Positions 56,091 through 64,000 of a stretch of DNA of 64,000 nucleotides are shown here, piece after piece. Below the pieces are notes generated by a model. The model was given only the letters and a program-made list of their open reading frames with translations, searched no databases and had not been told where the DNA came from. The position numbers were made by a program, and so were the translations under genes. The DNA lies in contig NZ_SJPK01000004.1 in NCBI RefSeq assembly GCF_007859855.1, positions 375,646 to 439,645 of the forward strand, read 5' to 3'. Positions within the stretch are counted from its first letter, which is position 1. Every line of letters begins with the position of its first letter. The stretch comes from Allorhodopirellula solitaria. Lineage in GTDB: Bacteria > Planctomycetota > Planctomycetia > Pirellulales > Pirellulaceae.

Positions 56091-58139
56091 GTGCTGCTCT
56101 CAGGTCACGCTGGCGACGACGCCAGCGACGCGGTTCTCCCCAAAAATCCATCTTTCCAGGATCCCACTGACGTGACACGACTTCGACCCGACTCCGACAG
56201 CTCCGTCCCCGAGGCGTCATCTTCCCAGGCCGGCGAGGCCACTCGCCTGTGTGTTGGGAAATGTCCGATCTGCCACGACGGTCTGTGTGCGGTCCGCGTT
56301 TACTTGAATGAGCAGGGCCAATTAACTCATGGTTTGGTCGTGTGCGATGAATGCGACGCGATCTGGACTCAACCGGACCTTCGCAGTGCCCATGTCTATC
56401 CCGATGCTGAGTCGCCGCAGAGCCCGGTCAGCGGCCAGCCGTTATTTGACCCCGAGCACAGTCGCTGGGCGACTGGCGATGACGTCGCTGCGTTGGGATG
56501 GTCGGCCCAAATCGATGCTTCCCTGACTCTGTCCACTCCGCCAGCCGAAACGCTGGCCGCTGCAGCAGCCGAGCAGCAGTCTGACGAGCGGCTCGACGGG
56601 ATGCTCGTTCCCGATGCGGACGATGTCGAGGCGGGGTTGGCGTTGAAACAGCTTGTTGACGACGCGACGATGACCGGCCCTCGTTTGGTCTCCCTCCTGG
56701 CGGCAGCGGCGGATCGGCTGCCCGATGCTGATCCCGCCGTGCTCGGGGGTTTGTTGCGTTTGATTCATACCCGCGTACTGCATGCCCAGGCCGCTGGTGA
56801 CGACAAGCAACTCTCTGGATTGCCTGTCGATTCCTTGGTCCGAATCCTGACGGCGTTGTCGCCGGAGGTCGCCAACCGGCACCTGTTGTTACAGCTACTG
56901 GCGCTGATGAGGACCCCGGAGTCATTGACTGCGCTCGTGCAGACATTATCGGATTCGCCGCCGCGCGGCTGGATGGCGGCCGGACAAATTCTGAGCCCCT
57001 TGATGCAGCACGACGATTGGCCAATCGACCGTGTCTTTCCGGGATTGCTCGATTGTCTGGGGGAACCCTCGATGGCCGCCCCCATCCTCGATCTCGCCGG
57101 GCATTTGGTCCGCAGTGGGCGAACCCAAGACCGCGATTGTGAACCCCAACATCCCGCGGCCGAACGGATCACCGCGCTCAACGCTTTGCTCAGCCAAGTC
57201 TCCGATCGGCTGGCCAAATTTGAAGAGGACCCACGTAGCTTTGGAAGTGATGTCGAACAGGTCCAAGCAATCCTGAGTGAAGCTGTGGCGCTGGCGGTGT
57301 CTCTCTGCGATGCGGTGGGTTTGATCGGCGACGAAAGTTCCATTGCCCCACTCAACAAAGCCGGCCATCTGCGACATCGCCGCGTGCAATGTGAAGCGGC
57401 CGGCGCGCTGGCGCGTTTTGGCAATCCCGCTGGCGTAGAACAACTCATCGCGCTGGCGCAAGAGCCATCGGCACGATTGCGCGCGATCGCTTACGCCGAC
57501 GAACTCGGCATTGGTGATCAAATCGATGTCTCCCACCGCAGCCCCGAGGCGACCGCTCAAGCCGAAATGGCCTTGTGGCTATCCCAGCCTCAACAGATGG
57601 GGGTGCCGCCCACATCCGTCGAGGTCGTGGACTCCCGCCGGCTACTGTGGCCTAGTTTTCATGATCCTGTTGATGTGTTCCTAGTCCGCTATCAGTACGA
57701 TTTCGGTGACCGCAGCTATAGCAACATTGGCATTGCCGGCCCCACTGTCTTTTCCCTCAGCGCCGATGTAGCCGATCTGCCGCCCGAAGACATCTATGCG
57801 ATCTATGCTGGGTGGCACGCGGAACATGAGGACATCTTTACCGTGCCAGCGAGTGAGCTCAACGAAGCCCAGCGACGATTGATCGAACCGCTGCAGTCGT
57901 TTCTGCAGCGCCATGATTACGAAGACGTCAAAGCCGCGCTATTGGGGTTCTTCCTCGAAGAAACCGCCGCGGTGTTCACCGCCTCCCGGGCCGGTGTCGC
58001 CTGCGTCGCGGTCACCGATGGACTCGAAATCATGGATTTGCCTACGGCGGGCCGGATGCGACCGGCGACGCCTGCAGACCTTTTCCATCTCTACAAAGGC
58101 CGAAAGATGTTGCGGACCTTCAACCCGCAAGGCATCTGA
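56091..58139 (+). CDS. Large protein with zinc ribbon and HEAT-like repeats, unknown
   Basis: 682 residues if GTG 56091 is used; a GTG at 56172 is an alternative. Near residues 55-90 a four-Cys zinc-ribbon-like motif: KCPICHDGLCAVRV and VVCDECDAIW. Residues about 190-500 are helical with repeats (RVQCEAAGALARFGNPAGVEQLIALAQ), a HEAT-like solenoid for protein binding. The C-terminal about 180 residues (WPSFHDPVDVFLVRYQYDFGDRSYSN, EIMDLPTAGRMRPATPADLFHLYKG) look compact and unnamed. Starts 20 bases after the previous gene on the same strand. Confidence 0.6.
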   Translation: MLLSGHAGDDASDAVLPKNPSFQDPTDVTRLRPDSDSSVPEASSSQAGEATRLCVGKCPICHDGLCAVRVYLNEQGQLTHGLVVCDECDAIWTQPDLRSAHVYPDAESPQSPVSGQPLFDPEHSRWATGDDVAALGWSAQIDASLTLSTPPAETLAAAAAEQQSDERLDGMLVPDADDVEAGLALKQLVDDATMTGPRLVSLLAAAADRLPDADPAVLGGLLRLIHTRVLHAQAAGDDKQLSGLPVDSLVRILTALSPEVANRHLLLQLLALMRTPESLTALVQTLSDSPPRGWMAAGQILSPLMQHDDWPIDRVFPGLLDCLGEPSMAAPILDLAGHLVRSGRTQDRDCEPQHPAAERITALNALLSQVSDRLAKFEEDPRSFGSDVEQVQAILSEAVALAVSLCDAVGLIGDESSIAPLNKAGHLRHRRVQCEAAGALARFGNPAGVEQLIALAQEPSARLRAIAYADELGIGDQIDVSHRSPEATAQAEMALWLSQPQQMGVPPTSVEVVDSRRLLWPSFHDPVDVFLVRYQYDFGDRSYSNIGIAGPTVFSLSADVADLPPEDIYAIYAGWHAEHEDIFTVPASELNEAQRRLIEPLQSFLQRHDYEDVKAALLGFFLEETAAVFTASRAGVACVAVTDGLEIMDLPTAGRMRPATPADLFHLYKGRKMLRTFNPQGI

Positions 58140-58146
58140 TCAACGC

Positions 58147-58398
58147 ATGAATCCGTTCCCCCTCGGACCGCTCCTGGAGAGCCAGACAAGAGTTCACCAG
58201 GATTTTCTCGAGTTCGCTCAGCAGTGGCAGCAGACACGTGCCAGTTGGCGTGACGAACCCGCACGCAAGTTTGAGCAGGAATCGCTCAATCATTTGGCAC
58301 CGACGCTCACTCGAGTAGCAGCCGCTATGCAGGATTATGCCGATGCGGTCCGGAGTGCGGATCGGCTGCTGGCGGATCCAGAAGATCTTGATCGGTAA
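58147..58398 (+). CDS. Small helical protein, WXG100-like pattern
   Basis: 83 residues, MNPFPLGPLLESQTRVHQDF, then FAQQWQQTRASWRDEPARKF and LNHLAPTLTRVAAAMQDYADAVRSADRLL. Two predicted helices joined near the W-R-D turn, with a coiled-coil character and length like WXG100/ESAT-6 proteins (though the turn is WRD, not WxG). No secretion ATPase is in the window. The ATG lies 7 bases after the upstream stop. Function unknown. Confidence 0.55.
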   Translation: MNPFPLGPLLESQTRVHQDFLEFAQQWQQTRASWRDEPARKFEQESLNHLAPTLTRVAAAMQDYADAVRSADRLLADPEDLDR

Positions 58399-58605
58399 AG
58401 GTACAGATTGTCGCTTTAGGAAGTGGTGGGGTGCCCTCTGGGGACGCTGCTGGGAATTATTCGCTATAATCGGACCATGGTCAGGCGGTTTGTGCGAACT
58501 ACTGGCATCGAAGTTGCGTTGAAATACCAGAAGCGTCGAAATCACTAATGATCAGACACGCTGCTCACAATTAATCGCACTTCCACCACCCAGCGAGATT
58601 TTTCG
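58399..58605. other. Short gap with no gene seen
   Basis: 207 bases between the small helical gene and the next short gene. No open frame, hairpin or repeat that I can support; likely to hold the promoter of the following pair. Confidence 0.35.
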
Positions 58606-58782
58606 ATGTTCGTTCCCGCCGATGTCCCCTCCTTGGTTCAAACTGTTCACGGCCTGGAGTACAGGGTCAGTCGCACGCCGCAGCAAGCGCCAAGCAAAAC
58701 GACTAAAGGTGTAAGCAAGTCTCGCAGCACCGCTGGCAAGAAGAAGCCCCTCAAGTCGCGAGGCGGATCGCAATGCGGTTAA
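58606..58782 (+). CDS. Small basic protein, unknown
   Basis: 58 residues from ATG 58606 (MFVPADVPSLVQTVHGLEYR), rich in Lys, Ser and Arg in the second half (SKTTKGVSKSRSTAGKKKPL). The next gene begins 3 bases after its stop, which supports a real coding gene. No family recognised. Confidence 0.45.
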   Translation: MFVPADVPSLVQTVHGLEYRVSRTPQQAPSKTTKGVSKSRSTAGKKKPLKSRGGSQCG

Positions 58783-58785
58783 CCG

Positions 58786-59274
58786 ATGGCACGGGATGTT
58801 TCCGATCGCGAGGATTTGTTGGCCGAGGGTGTCAATCTTCCCCAGCGAGGACGCGTTTCACGCACGTCGGACGATCATCAATGGGTCGTCGGTTGGCGAA
58901 ACGATACCGCGATCAGTTTGTTCGACGGGGCGGACCCGGTCTTTCAGTTCAACACGGCCGGGGAGCTGCGCCGTGTTTTTCTCGACGGTCAGAAGTTGGC
59001 CGCCGAAGCACGGCGATTGGTGCGTCTGGTCCGTTCGAGTGATCAGGCGGGACCGATGAGCCATACCCAGCAGCCACTCGGCAGCGAGGAGCAGACCCGG
59101 GTGATGCAGTGTCTCGCGACAAGCACGGCCGATCTGATGAAAGTCCTCTCGTGCGGCGACGTTCGAGTCGAGACGGTTGGCATCGATCCGCATCACTTCT
59201 TAGCGCGGTTGAACGATTGGCTGGCTTCACAGGCAGAAGTCCAGATCGCCCACGGGCCCGGTGTGGTCGGGTAA
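58786..59274 (+). CDS. Conserved hypothetical protein
   Basis: 162 residues (MARDVSDREDLLAEGVNLPQ). It has a clear mixed alpha/beta core: HQWVVGWRNDTAISLFDGADPVFQFNTAGELRRVFLDGQKLAAEARRLVRL, then a second half ending FLARLNDWLASQAEVQ. Looks like a genuine folded protein; no family assigned. Three bases after the preceding small gene, so probably one transcript. Confidence 0.6.
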   Translation: MARDVSDREDLLAEGVNLPQRGRVSRTSDDHQWVVGWRNDTAISLFDGADPVFQFNTAGELRRVFLDGQKLAAEARRLVRLVRSSDQAGPMSHTQQPLGSEEQTRVMQCLATSTADLMKVLSCGDVRVETVGIDPHHFLARLNDWLASQAEVQIAHGPGVVG

Positions 59275-59331
59275 GATATTCGTCTGCTTTGCAGCGAATT
59301 GAATTCCCTCCCCACCTCTCCATCGTTACAC

Positions 59332-60399
59332 ATGACATTAGCTCCCCTGGCTCACTCTTGGTTGTTGCTCTCTCTCGCCGTTTGCCTGACGGTGTCACCC
59401 GCGTCGGCGGAAGATCCACCGGGATCAGCTAACGCAACGAGAGTCGAGGTAGAGGTTCGTGCCAGTGAAGTCGATCCACGAGTGAAATCTTACCCCGAGA
59501 TCGGCTATCTGGTAGAGACTCCAGATGGGAAACCTGCCGACGTCGAGCACGCCTGGTTCGACCCCAACGTCCCCGAGCGGGGACGCGTGGTGATTTGGTT
59601 GATGGGCCACAACCCAGCCCTGTTCGAGCGTCTGACCAGTTATGGGCTGCATGCCATCCACGTCCAGTACGCACGCCAATGGTTTTCCAAGTGTTGCCAA
59701 GAACGGCCCGTTGGTCCGGAATGCCGTGGCAACATGCGGCTCGAAGCGTCGACGGGAATCGACGCCAGCGACGAGGTGGCAATCGCGAAACCCGATGCGA
59801 TGAACGAGCGCGCCTTTCGGTTGGTCAAGTGGCTTGCTGATCAGAAAACGCCCGGTAATTGGGGGCAGTTCTTGAATTCCGACAGTACCGACTTGGATTG
59901 GGACAAAGTGATCGTGGCGGGCGCGTCGCACGGCAGCACGACTGCGGCGCGGTTTGCGAAGCAGCAGAAGGTGGCCCGCGTCGTCGCGTTGTGCGGCCCG
60001 CGAGATCAACACCAAACGTGGCAGGCCCTCCCCTCGGCAACGCCCGCTAACCGCTACTTTGCGTTCTCACACGTCCTCGACCAAGGCTGGACCGAGGATC
60101 ATTATTGCCGCAGCTGGGAGATGCTCGGATTGAATGAGTTCGGCCCCATCGTCAACGTCGACCAAGTCGCACCTCCCTACAAAAACACCCGCCGGCTGAT
60201 CACAGACGCAGACGTGGGTGGCAATCCCGGGCGTGCCCACGGTAGCGTCCAACCTGGGCGATCGGCCATCAAAGACAAAAAAAGCGGCGAGCTTATTCAT
60301 GAATCCGTTTGGAAGTACCTTTTCACCCACGACGTCGATCGAGTCGGCGACGCCGTGCCGCTGGACCCGAACTGCGACCACGAACAGGCCCAGCAATAA
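59332..60399 (+). CDS. Secreted alpha/beta hydrolase-like protein
   Basis: 355 residues from ATG 59332 (MTLAPLAHSWLLLSLAVCLT), a signal peptide; a TTG at 59299 is less likely. Nucleophile elbow GASHGSTTAARFAKQQ (GxSxG) near residue 205, a WLMGHNP-type strand before it, and a late HGSVQPGR segment. Overall order fits a BPSS1187-type or cutinase-like hydrolase family common in planctomycetes. Catalytic Asp/His cannot be fixed with certainty. Substrate unknown. Confidence 0.7.
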   Translation: MTLAPLAHSWLLLSLAVCLTVSPASAEDPPGSANATRVEVEVRASEVDPRVKSYPEIGYLVETPDGKPADVEHAWFDPNVPERGRVVIWLMGHNPALFERLTSYGLHAIHVQYARQWFSKCCQERPVGPECRGNMRLEASTGIDASDEVAIAKPDAMNERAFRLVKWLADQKTPGNWGQFLNSDSTDLDWDKVIVAGASHGSTTAARFAKQQKVARVVALCGPRDQHQTWQALPSATPANRYFAFSHVLDQGWTEDHYCRSWEMLGLNEFGPIVNVDQVAPPYKNTRRLITDADVGGNPGRAHGSVQPGRSAIKDKKSGELIHESVWKYLFTHDVDRVGDAVPLDPNCDHEQAQQ

Positions 60400-60502
60400 C
60401 GTCTAACGTCGCTCAGCTATTAGCATCACCCAGTAAACCAAACCCAGAATATCGGCCGCCGGATCGCGATTGCGACCCACCGCGGCTCCCGGAGACAACC
60501 TC

Positions 60503-61993
60503 ATGAAATACATCTTGGCGCTTGATCAAGGCACAACCAGTTCGCGGGCGATCCTATTCGATCGCGAAGGAGAAATTTGTGGCATCCAATCCCAGGAACT
60601 GACCCAGCACTACCCGCAATCAGGCTGGGTCGAACACGATGCCACCGAGATTTGGGAGTCGCAACGCGACGTCGCTCGCGAGGTGTTGCGCAGCAATGAG
60701 ATCGCAGCGACCGACATCGCCGCGATCGGAATCACTAACCAACGCGAAACGGTGGTGCTATGGGATCGCCAGACGGGACAACCGCTGCACAAGGCAATCG
60801 TTTGGCAAGATCGACGGACAGCCGATTTCTGCGATGGGTTGCGTCGGGACGGCCATGCGGAAACTATCGCCGAGAAAACAGGTCTCGTGATCGACCCGTA
60901 TTTCAGCGGCACAAAGCTGCGATGGCTGCTCGATCACGTTCCCGATGCCCGACGCCGAGCCGAACGTGGTGAGCTGGCGTTTGGCACAGTCGACAGTTGG
61001 TTGCTGTGGAATCTCAGTGGTGGCCAAACACATGTGACCGACGTCAGCAACGCGGCCCGAACGATGTTGTTGAACTTGGAAACACTCGACTGGGATCCAG
61101 CGCTGCTCGACCTCCTCGACATCCCCCGAGCAGTCTTGCCGGAGGTGCGTCCCTCCAGTGAAACGTACACCCAATCGACTTCGGACTTCCTAGGGCAACC
61201 GATCCCCATCGCAGGTTGCGCCGGAGACCAGCACGCCGCGTTGTTCGGACAGAATTGCACCGAGAATGCGATGGCGAAGTGTACCTATGGAACGGGCTGC
61301 TTCGTTTTGATGAACATCGGGACCGAACCTCTCGCGTCTAAATGCAAATTACTAACCACGATCGCGTGCACCGGAGGCGATCGTCCGGAGTTCGCACTCG
61401 AAGGCAGTATCTTCATCGGCGGTGCGGTGGTGCAGTGGCTGAGGGACGAACTTCGCATAGCGGAAACGACCTGTGGAGTCGCTGATCTTGCTTCGACCGT
61501 CCCTGACAGTGGAGATTGTTACCTCGTGCCCGCCTTCGCCGGACTCGGTGCGCCTCACTGGGACCCGTACGCTCGAGGAACGATCGTTGGTATCTCTCGT
61601 GGCACCACATCGGCGCACCTGGCTCGCGCAGCGATCGAAAGTATCGCATTTCAGGTTGCCGATGTACTCGATGCCATGAATGCGGATACGGGCATCGCTG
61701 TGAAAGAGTTGCGGGTCGACGGTGGCGCCAGTGCGAATGATTTTCTGATGCAATTTCAAGCTGATATCTTGCAGGTCCCTGTCGAAAGACCGCGAGTGAT
61801 TGAAACCACTGCCCTCGGCGCGGCCTTCCTCGCGGGGCTGGCTGTCGGTTTTTGGAAGAACCTTGGCGAAGTGGAATCCATTCGCAAAAGTGAACGCGTT
61901 TTCGAACCCTCTATGCCGCTCGCCGAAGTACAGCAACGTCGAGCCCGATGGCAGGAAGCTGTGAAACGAAGCATGGGATGGCAGACATCATGA
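60503..61993 (+). CDS. glpK: Glycerol kinase
   Basis: ATP-dependent phosphorylation of glycerol. 496 residues from ATG 60503 ([20 protein letters not shown]), with GGAG 8 bases before. Family motifs: [80 protein letters not shown] and [18 protein letters not shown]. Directly coupled to glpD by ATGA overlap, a standard glycerol-use pair. No glpF or GlpR is visible here. Confidence 0.96.
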   Translation: MKYILALDQGTTSSRAILFDREGEICGIQSQELTQHYPQSGWVEHDATEIWESQRDVAREVLRSNEIAATDIAAIGITNQRETVVLWDRQTGQPLHKAIVWQDRRTADFCDGLRRDGHAETIAEKTGLVIDPYFSGTKLRWLLDHVPDARRRAERGELAFGTVDSWLLWNLSGGQTHVTDVSNAARTMLLNLETLDWDPALLDLLDIPRAVLPEVRPSSETYTQSTSDFLGQPIPIAGCAGDQHAALFGQNCTENAMAKCTYGTGCFVLMNIGTEPLASKCKLLTTIACTGGDRPEFALEGSIFIGGAVVQWLRDELRIAETTCGVADLASTVPDSGDCYLVPAFAGLGAPHWDPYARGTIVGISRGTTSAHLARAAIESIAFQVADVLDAMNADTGIAVKELRVDGGASANDFLMQFQADILQVPVERPRVIETTALGAAFLAGLAVGFWKNLGEVESIRKSERVFEPSMPLAEVQQRRARWQEAVKRSMGWQTS

Positions 61994-63573
61994 ATCGCGA
62001 AAGTTATCTCAATCAGGTTCGCGGCCAACGCGATCCCTTTGATCTTGTCGTTATTGGTGGCGGTGCGACGGGTGTGGGAGTTGCCTTGGACGGCGCGGTC
62101 CGCGGGCTGTCCGTCCTTTTGATCGAGCAGAGCGATTTTGGCAAAGGCACATCGAGCCGCAGCACGAAACTGATCCATGGGGGCGTGCGGTACCTACAGC
62201 AAGGCAATGTTTCCTTGGTGCGGGAATCGTTGCGCGAGCGGGCACGGTTGCAGGCCAATGCTCCACACCTGGTGCATCCCCTGCCGTTTCTCGTGCCCTG
62301 TGAATCACTCTGGCAGCGGTTCATGATGCGAGTTGGATTCGTGCTCTACGATTTGCTCGCAGGCAAAAGCCATTTTCCACGCGCATACGGCGCTTCGCCC
62401 GAGCGGGCCAAACAGGCGGCCAGCACGATCCAGTCGCGGCGAGTGCACTGGGGTGGCGTTGTCTATCACGACGGCCAGTTTGACGACGCACGCCTGCTCA
62501 TTCACATGGCCATGACCGCGGCGGAGCACGGCGCCTGTGTGCTCAATGCTGCTAAGGCGGTGGATTTGCTCCATGGCGAGGACGGCCAGGTTTGTGGAGT
62601 GACCGTGGAAGACCAGCTCACGCAAGCACGGCACGATGTCCAGGCACGGTGCGTGATCAATGCGACGGGGCCCTTCTGTGACGAGCTTCGCCGCAACGAC
62701 GATGCGACCGCTGAACCGATCATCGCTCCGAGCCAGGGCGTTCACGTCGTATTGCCACGGGAATTCTTGCCCGACGAGACAGCGATCATTGTCCCTAAAA
62801 CATCCGATGGCCGTGTCTTGTTCTTGATCCCGTGGCACGGCCATGTTGTCGTGGGCACGACCGATACGCCGATCGAGCAAGCGACGTTGGAGCCCACCGC
62901 CCAACAGGAGGAAATTGACTTCCTGCTCCGCACCGCTGGCGACTACCTGACCCGCACGCCGACGCGCGAGGATTGCCTGAGCGTCTTCGTCGGAATCCGC
63001 CCGTTGGTCCGTCCCCCAAGTCGCGGGAGTGGTACCCGAGGAGATACCAAATCTATTTCGAGGGACCATACCATCCTGACGTCCAAGAGTGGCATGATCA
63101 CGATCACGGGAGGGAAATGGACCACGGTTCGTCAGATGGCGGAAGATTGCATCGACCGCGCCGTCGAGCAGACGGATTTGAAAACCAATGGCAAGTCGAC
63201 AAAGGAGCTACGGCTGCACGCGGCGACCCAAACGCCGAGCGATTCGGTTTACGGCACGGACGCCGATCTCATCGATCAACTGATCGCCGTCACACCGGAG
63301 CTGGGGGAGCCACTCCACCGCGAGCTCTCGATTCGCCCTGCTGACGTCGTCTGGGCCGTCCGCCACGAGATGGCGCTGACAGTCGAAGACGTCCTCGCCC
63401 GTCGCACCCGAGCGATGTTCCTCCATATCGAAGCCGCCAAGTCCATTGCCCCGGAAGTTGCTCGTCTGATGGCCGATGAACTCGGCCGTGACCAGGCCTG
63501 GCAAGACCAACAGATATCCCAGTTCCAAGCGACCGCCAAGCATTTTGAAATCGTCCCCAACCTTGAGCCGTAG
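61990..63573 (+). CDS. glpD: Glycerol-3-phosphate dehydrogenase, FAD-dependent
   Basis: Oxidises glycerol-3-phosphate to dihydroxyacetone phosphate and passes electrons to quinone. 527 residues from ATG 61990, overlapping the glpK stop (ATGA); an upstream frame to 61948 is not needed. FAD-binding [85 protein letters not shown] and [20 protein letters not shown]. Monomeric aerobic (GlpD) type rather than GlpABC. Confidence 0.95.
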   Translation: MNRESYLNQVRGQRDPFDLVVIGGGATGVGVALDGAVRGLSVLLIEQSDFGKGTSSRSTKLIHGGVRYLQQGNVSLVRESLRERARLQANAPHLVHPLPFLVPCESLWQRFMMRVGFVLYDLLAGKSHFPRAYGASPERAKQAASTIQSRRVHWGGVVYHDGQFDDARLLIHMAMTAAEHGACVLNAAKAVDLLHGEDGQVCGVTVEDQLTQARHDVQARCVINATGPFCDELRRNDDATAEPIIAPSQGVHVVLPREFLPDETAIIVPKTSDGRVLFLIPWHGHVVVGTTDTPIEQATLEPTAQQEEIDFLLRTAGDYLTRTPTREDCLSVFVGIRPLVRPPSRGSGTRGDTKSISRDHTILTSKSGMITITGGKWTTVRQMAEDCIDRAVEQTDLKTNGKSTKELRLHAATQTPSDSVYGTDADLIDQLIAVTPELGEPLHRELSIRPADVVWAVRHEMALTVEDVLARRTRAMFLHIEAAKSIAPEVARLMADELGRDQAWQDQQISQFQATAKHFEIVPNLEP

Positions 63574-63660
63574 GCCGTCAGGCCTCGGGTATCACGCACT
63601 GCAAACCATGCTCAGCGATCCCAACGATTGAACCTTTCCGTTAAACCTGTTCCGCGTCCT

Positions 63661-64000
63661 ATGTCTACGCTTCCCAATCCGCATCACTCATCAGGGATGG
63701 ACCTCACTCCCAAATCTCTTTGGCGTACCTATGGCGAGTCGTTGATTGTCGACGAGCGGATGGAACGGGTGTACGCGGGGCCGCACGCCGACGATTTGCC
63801 CTTTCGAGCTCCGTGCTTTGTGATCACGGCTTGGAATCCCATGTCCGAGCCAACCGGTGAAGCGGACAATCTTGCTCGCAATGAGGAATTGTGGAACCGT
63901 CTGCAAGATCAAACCGATCAAATCCGAGCGGTGGTGGGGCAGTCGCCTTGCGGTGATTGGAAGGAGGATAGTTTCCTCGTAGCGGGGCTGGCAGAACAGG
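63661..64000 (+). CDS. DUF3293 domain protein (partial, cut at right edge)
   Basis: About 113 residues visible from ATG 63661. A leader of about 15 residues is followed by LWRTYGESLIVDERMERVY, then FVITAWNPMSEPTGEADNLARNEELWNRLQD, the AWNP...N pattern typical of DUF3293. Function of this family is unknown. The rest of the gene lies beyond the window. Confidence 0.8.
   Translation, partial: MSTLPNPHHSSGMDLTPKSLWRTYGESLIVDERMERVYAGPHADDLPFRAPCFVITAWNPMSEPTGEADNLARNEELWNRLQDQTDQIRAVVGQSPCGDWKEDSFLVAGLAEQ

Overview
The window looks like chromosome from a planctomycete of the Rhodopirellula/Pirellulaceae type. The reasons are a DUF1559 prepilin-like protein paired with a small lipoprotein, a TIGR04137-type small basic protein, a fused PurS-PurL, many family-restricted hypothetical proteins, weak Shine-Dalgarno signals, and gaps full of palindromic repeats. 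No rRNA, tRNA or CRISPR was found. Most genes are core metabolism and information processing, broken up by accessory islands.

Layout. 1-4.1 kb: cbb3-type oxidase genes on the minus strand (ccoNO fusion, ccoQ-like, one-haem ccoP, ccoG cut by the window edge). 4.2-9.4 kb: membrane protein, rsmD, purL, tyrA. 9.5-14.8 kb: a tightly coupled run hemB - methyltransferase - Gfo/Idh oxidoreductase - larE - Ser/Thr kinase. 14.8-18.5 kb: secreted lectin-like protein, conserved small protein, small basic protein, homoserine dehydrogenase. 18.5-25.4 kb: the main accessory island. It has two attC-like sites around an AlbA_2 gene, a four-helix-bundle gene inside nested perfect inverted repeats (IVS-like), two fossil RAYT/Y1 transposase fragments, a duplicated 3' half of recJ and a 38-bp tandem array. 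25.6-30 kb: intact recJ with rpmG, then the lipoprotein and DUF1559 pair. 30.4-37.4 kb: priA, a TauE-like permease and a SWIM/SNF2 helicase. 37.4-38.3 kb: nested repeats that include a 391-bp MITE-like insertion. 38.3-43 kb: uvrB, a Cys/Ser-rich secreted protein, agmatine deiminase and a small basic protein. 43.5-49.3 kb: hpf, ptsN, ptsH, ptsI, a DUF2344 gene and RNase E/G. 49.4-55.1 kb: an Ntn amidohydrolase, coaE and hrpA. 55.3-59.3 kb: five unrecognised genes on one strand. 59.3-64 kb: alpha/beta hydrolase, glpK-glpD and a DUF3293 protein cut by the edge.

How the genes work together. ccoNOQP and ccoG make and mature a high-affinity terminal oxidase. hpf, ptsN, ptsH and ptsI form a phosphorelay with no sugar permease in sight, so probably regulatory. 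glpK and glpD are translationally coupled and convert glycerol to dihydroxyacetone phosphate, feeding electrons to respiration. hemB supplies tetrapyrrole for the oxidase haems.

Most unusual. (1) A roughly 0.5-kb four-helix-bundle cassette bounded by nested inverted repeats of GAGCAC units, built like an rRNA intervening sequence but lying outside rRNA. (2) A pair of attC-like sites sharing stem layout and both extrahelical bases, with no integrase in the window. (3) A truncated recJ copy whose differences from intact recJ are nearly all synonymous. (4) A MITE-like element with apparent CTAG target duplication nested in a dispersed repeat. All coordinates and counts were read by eye.
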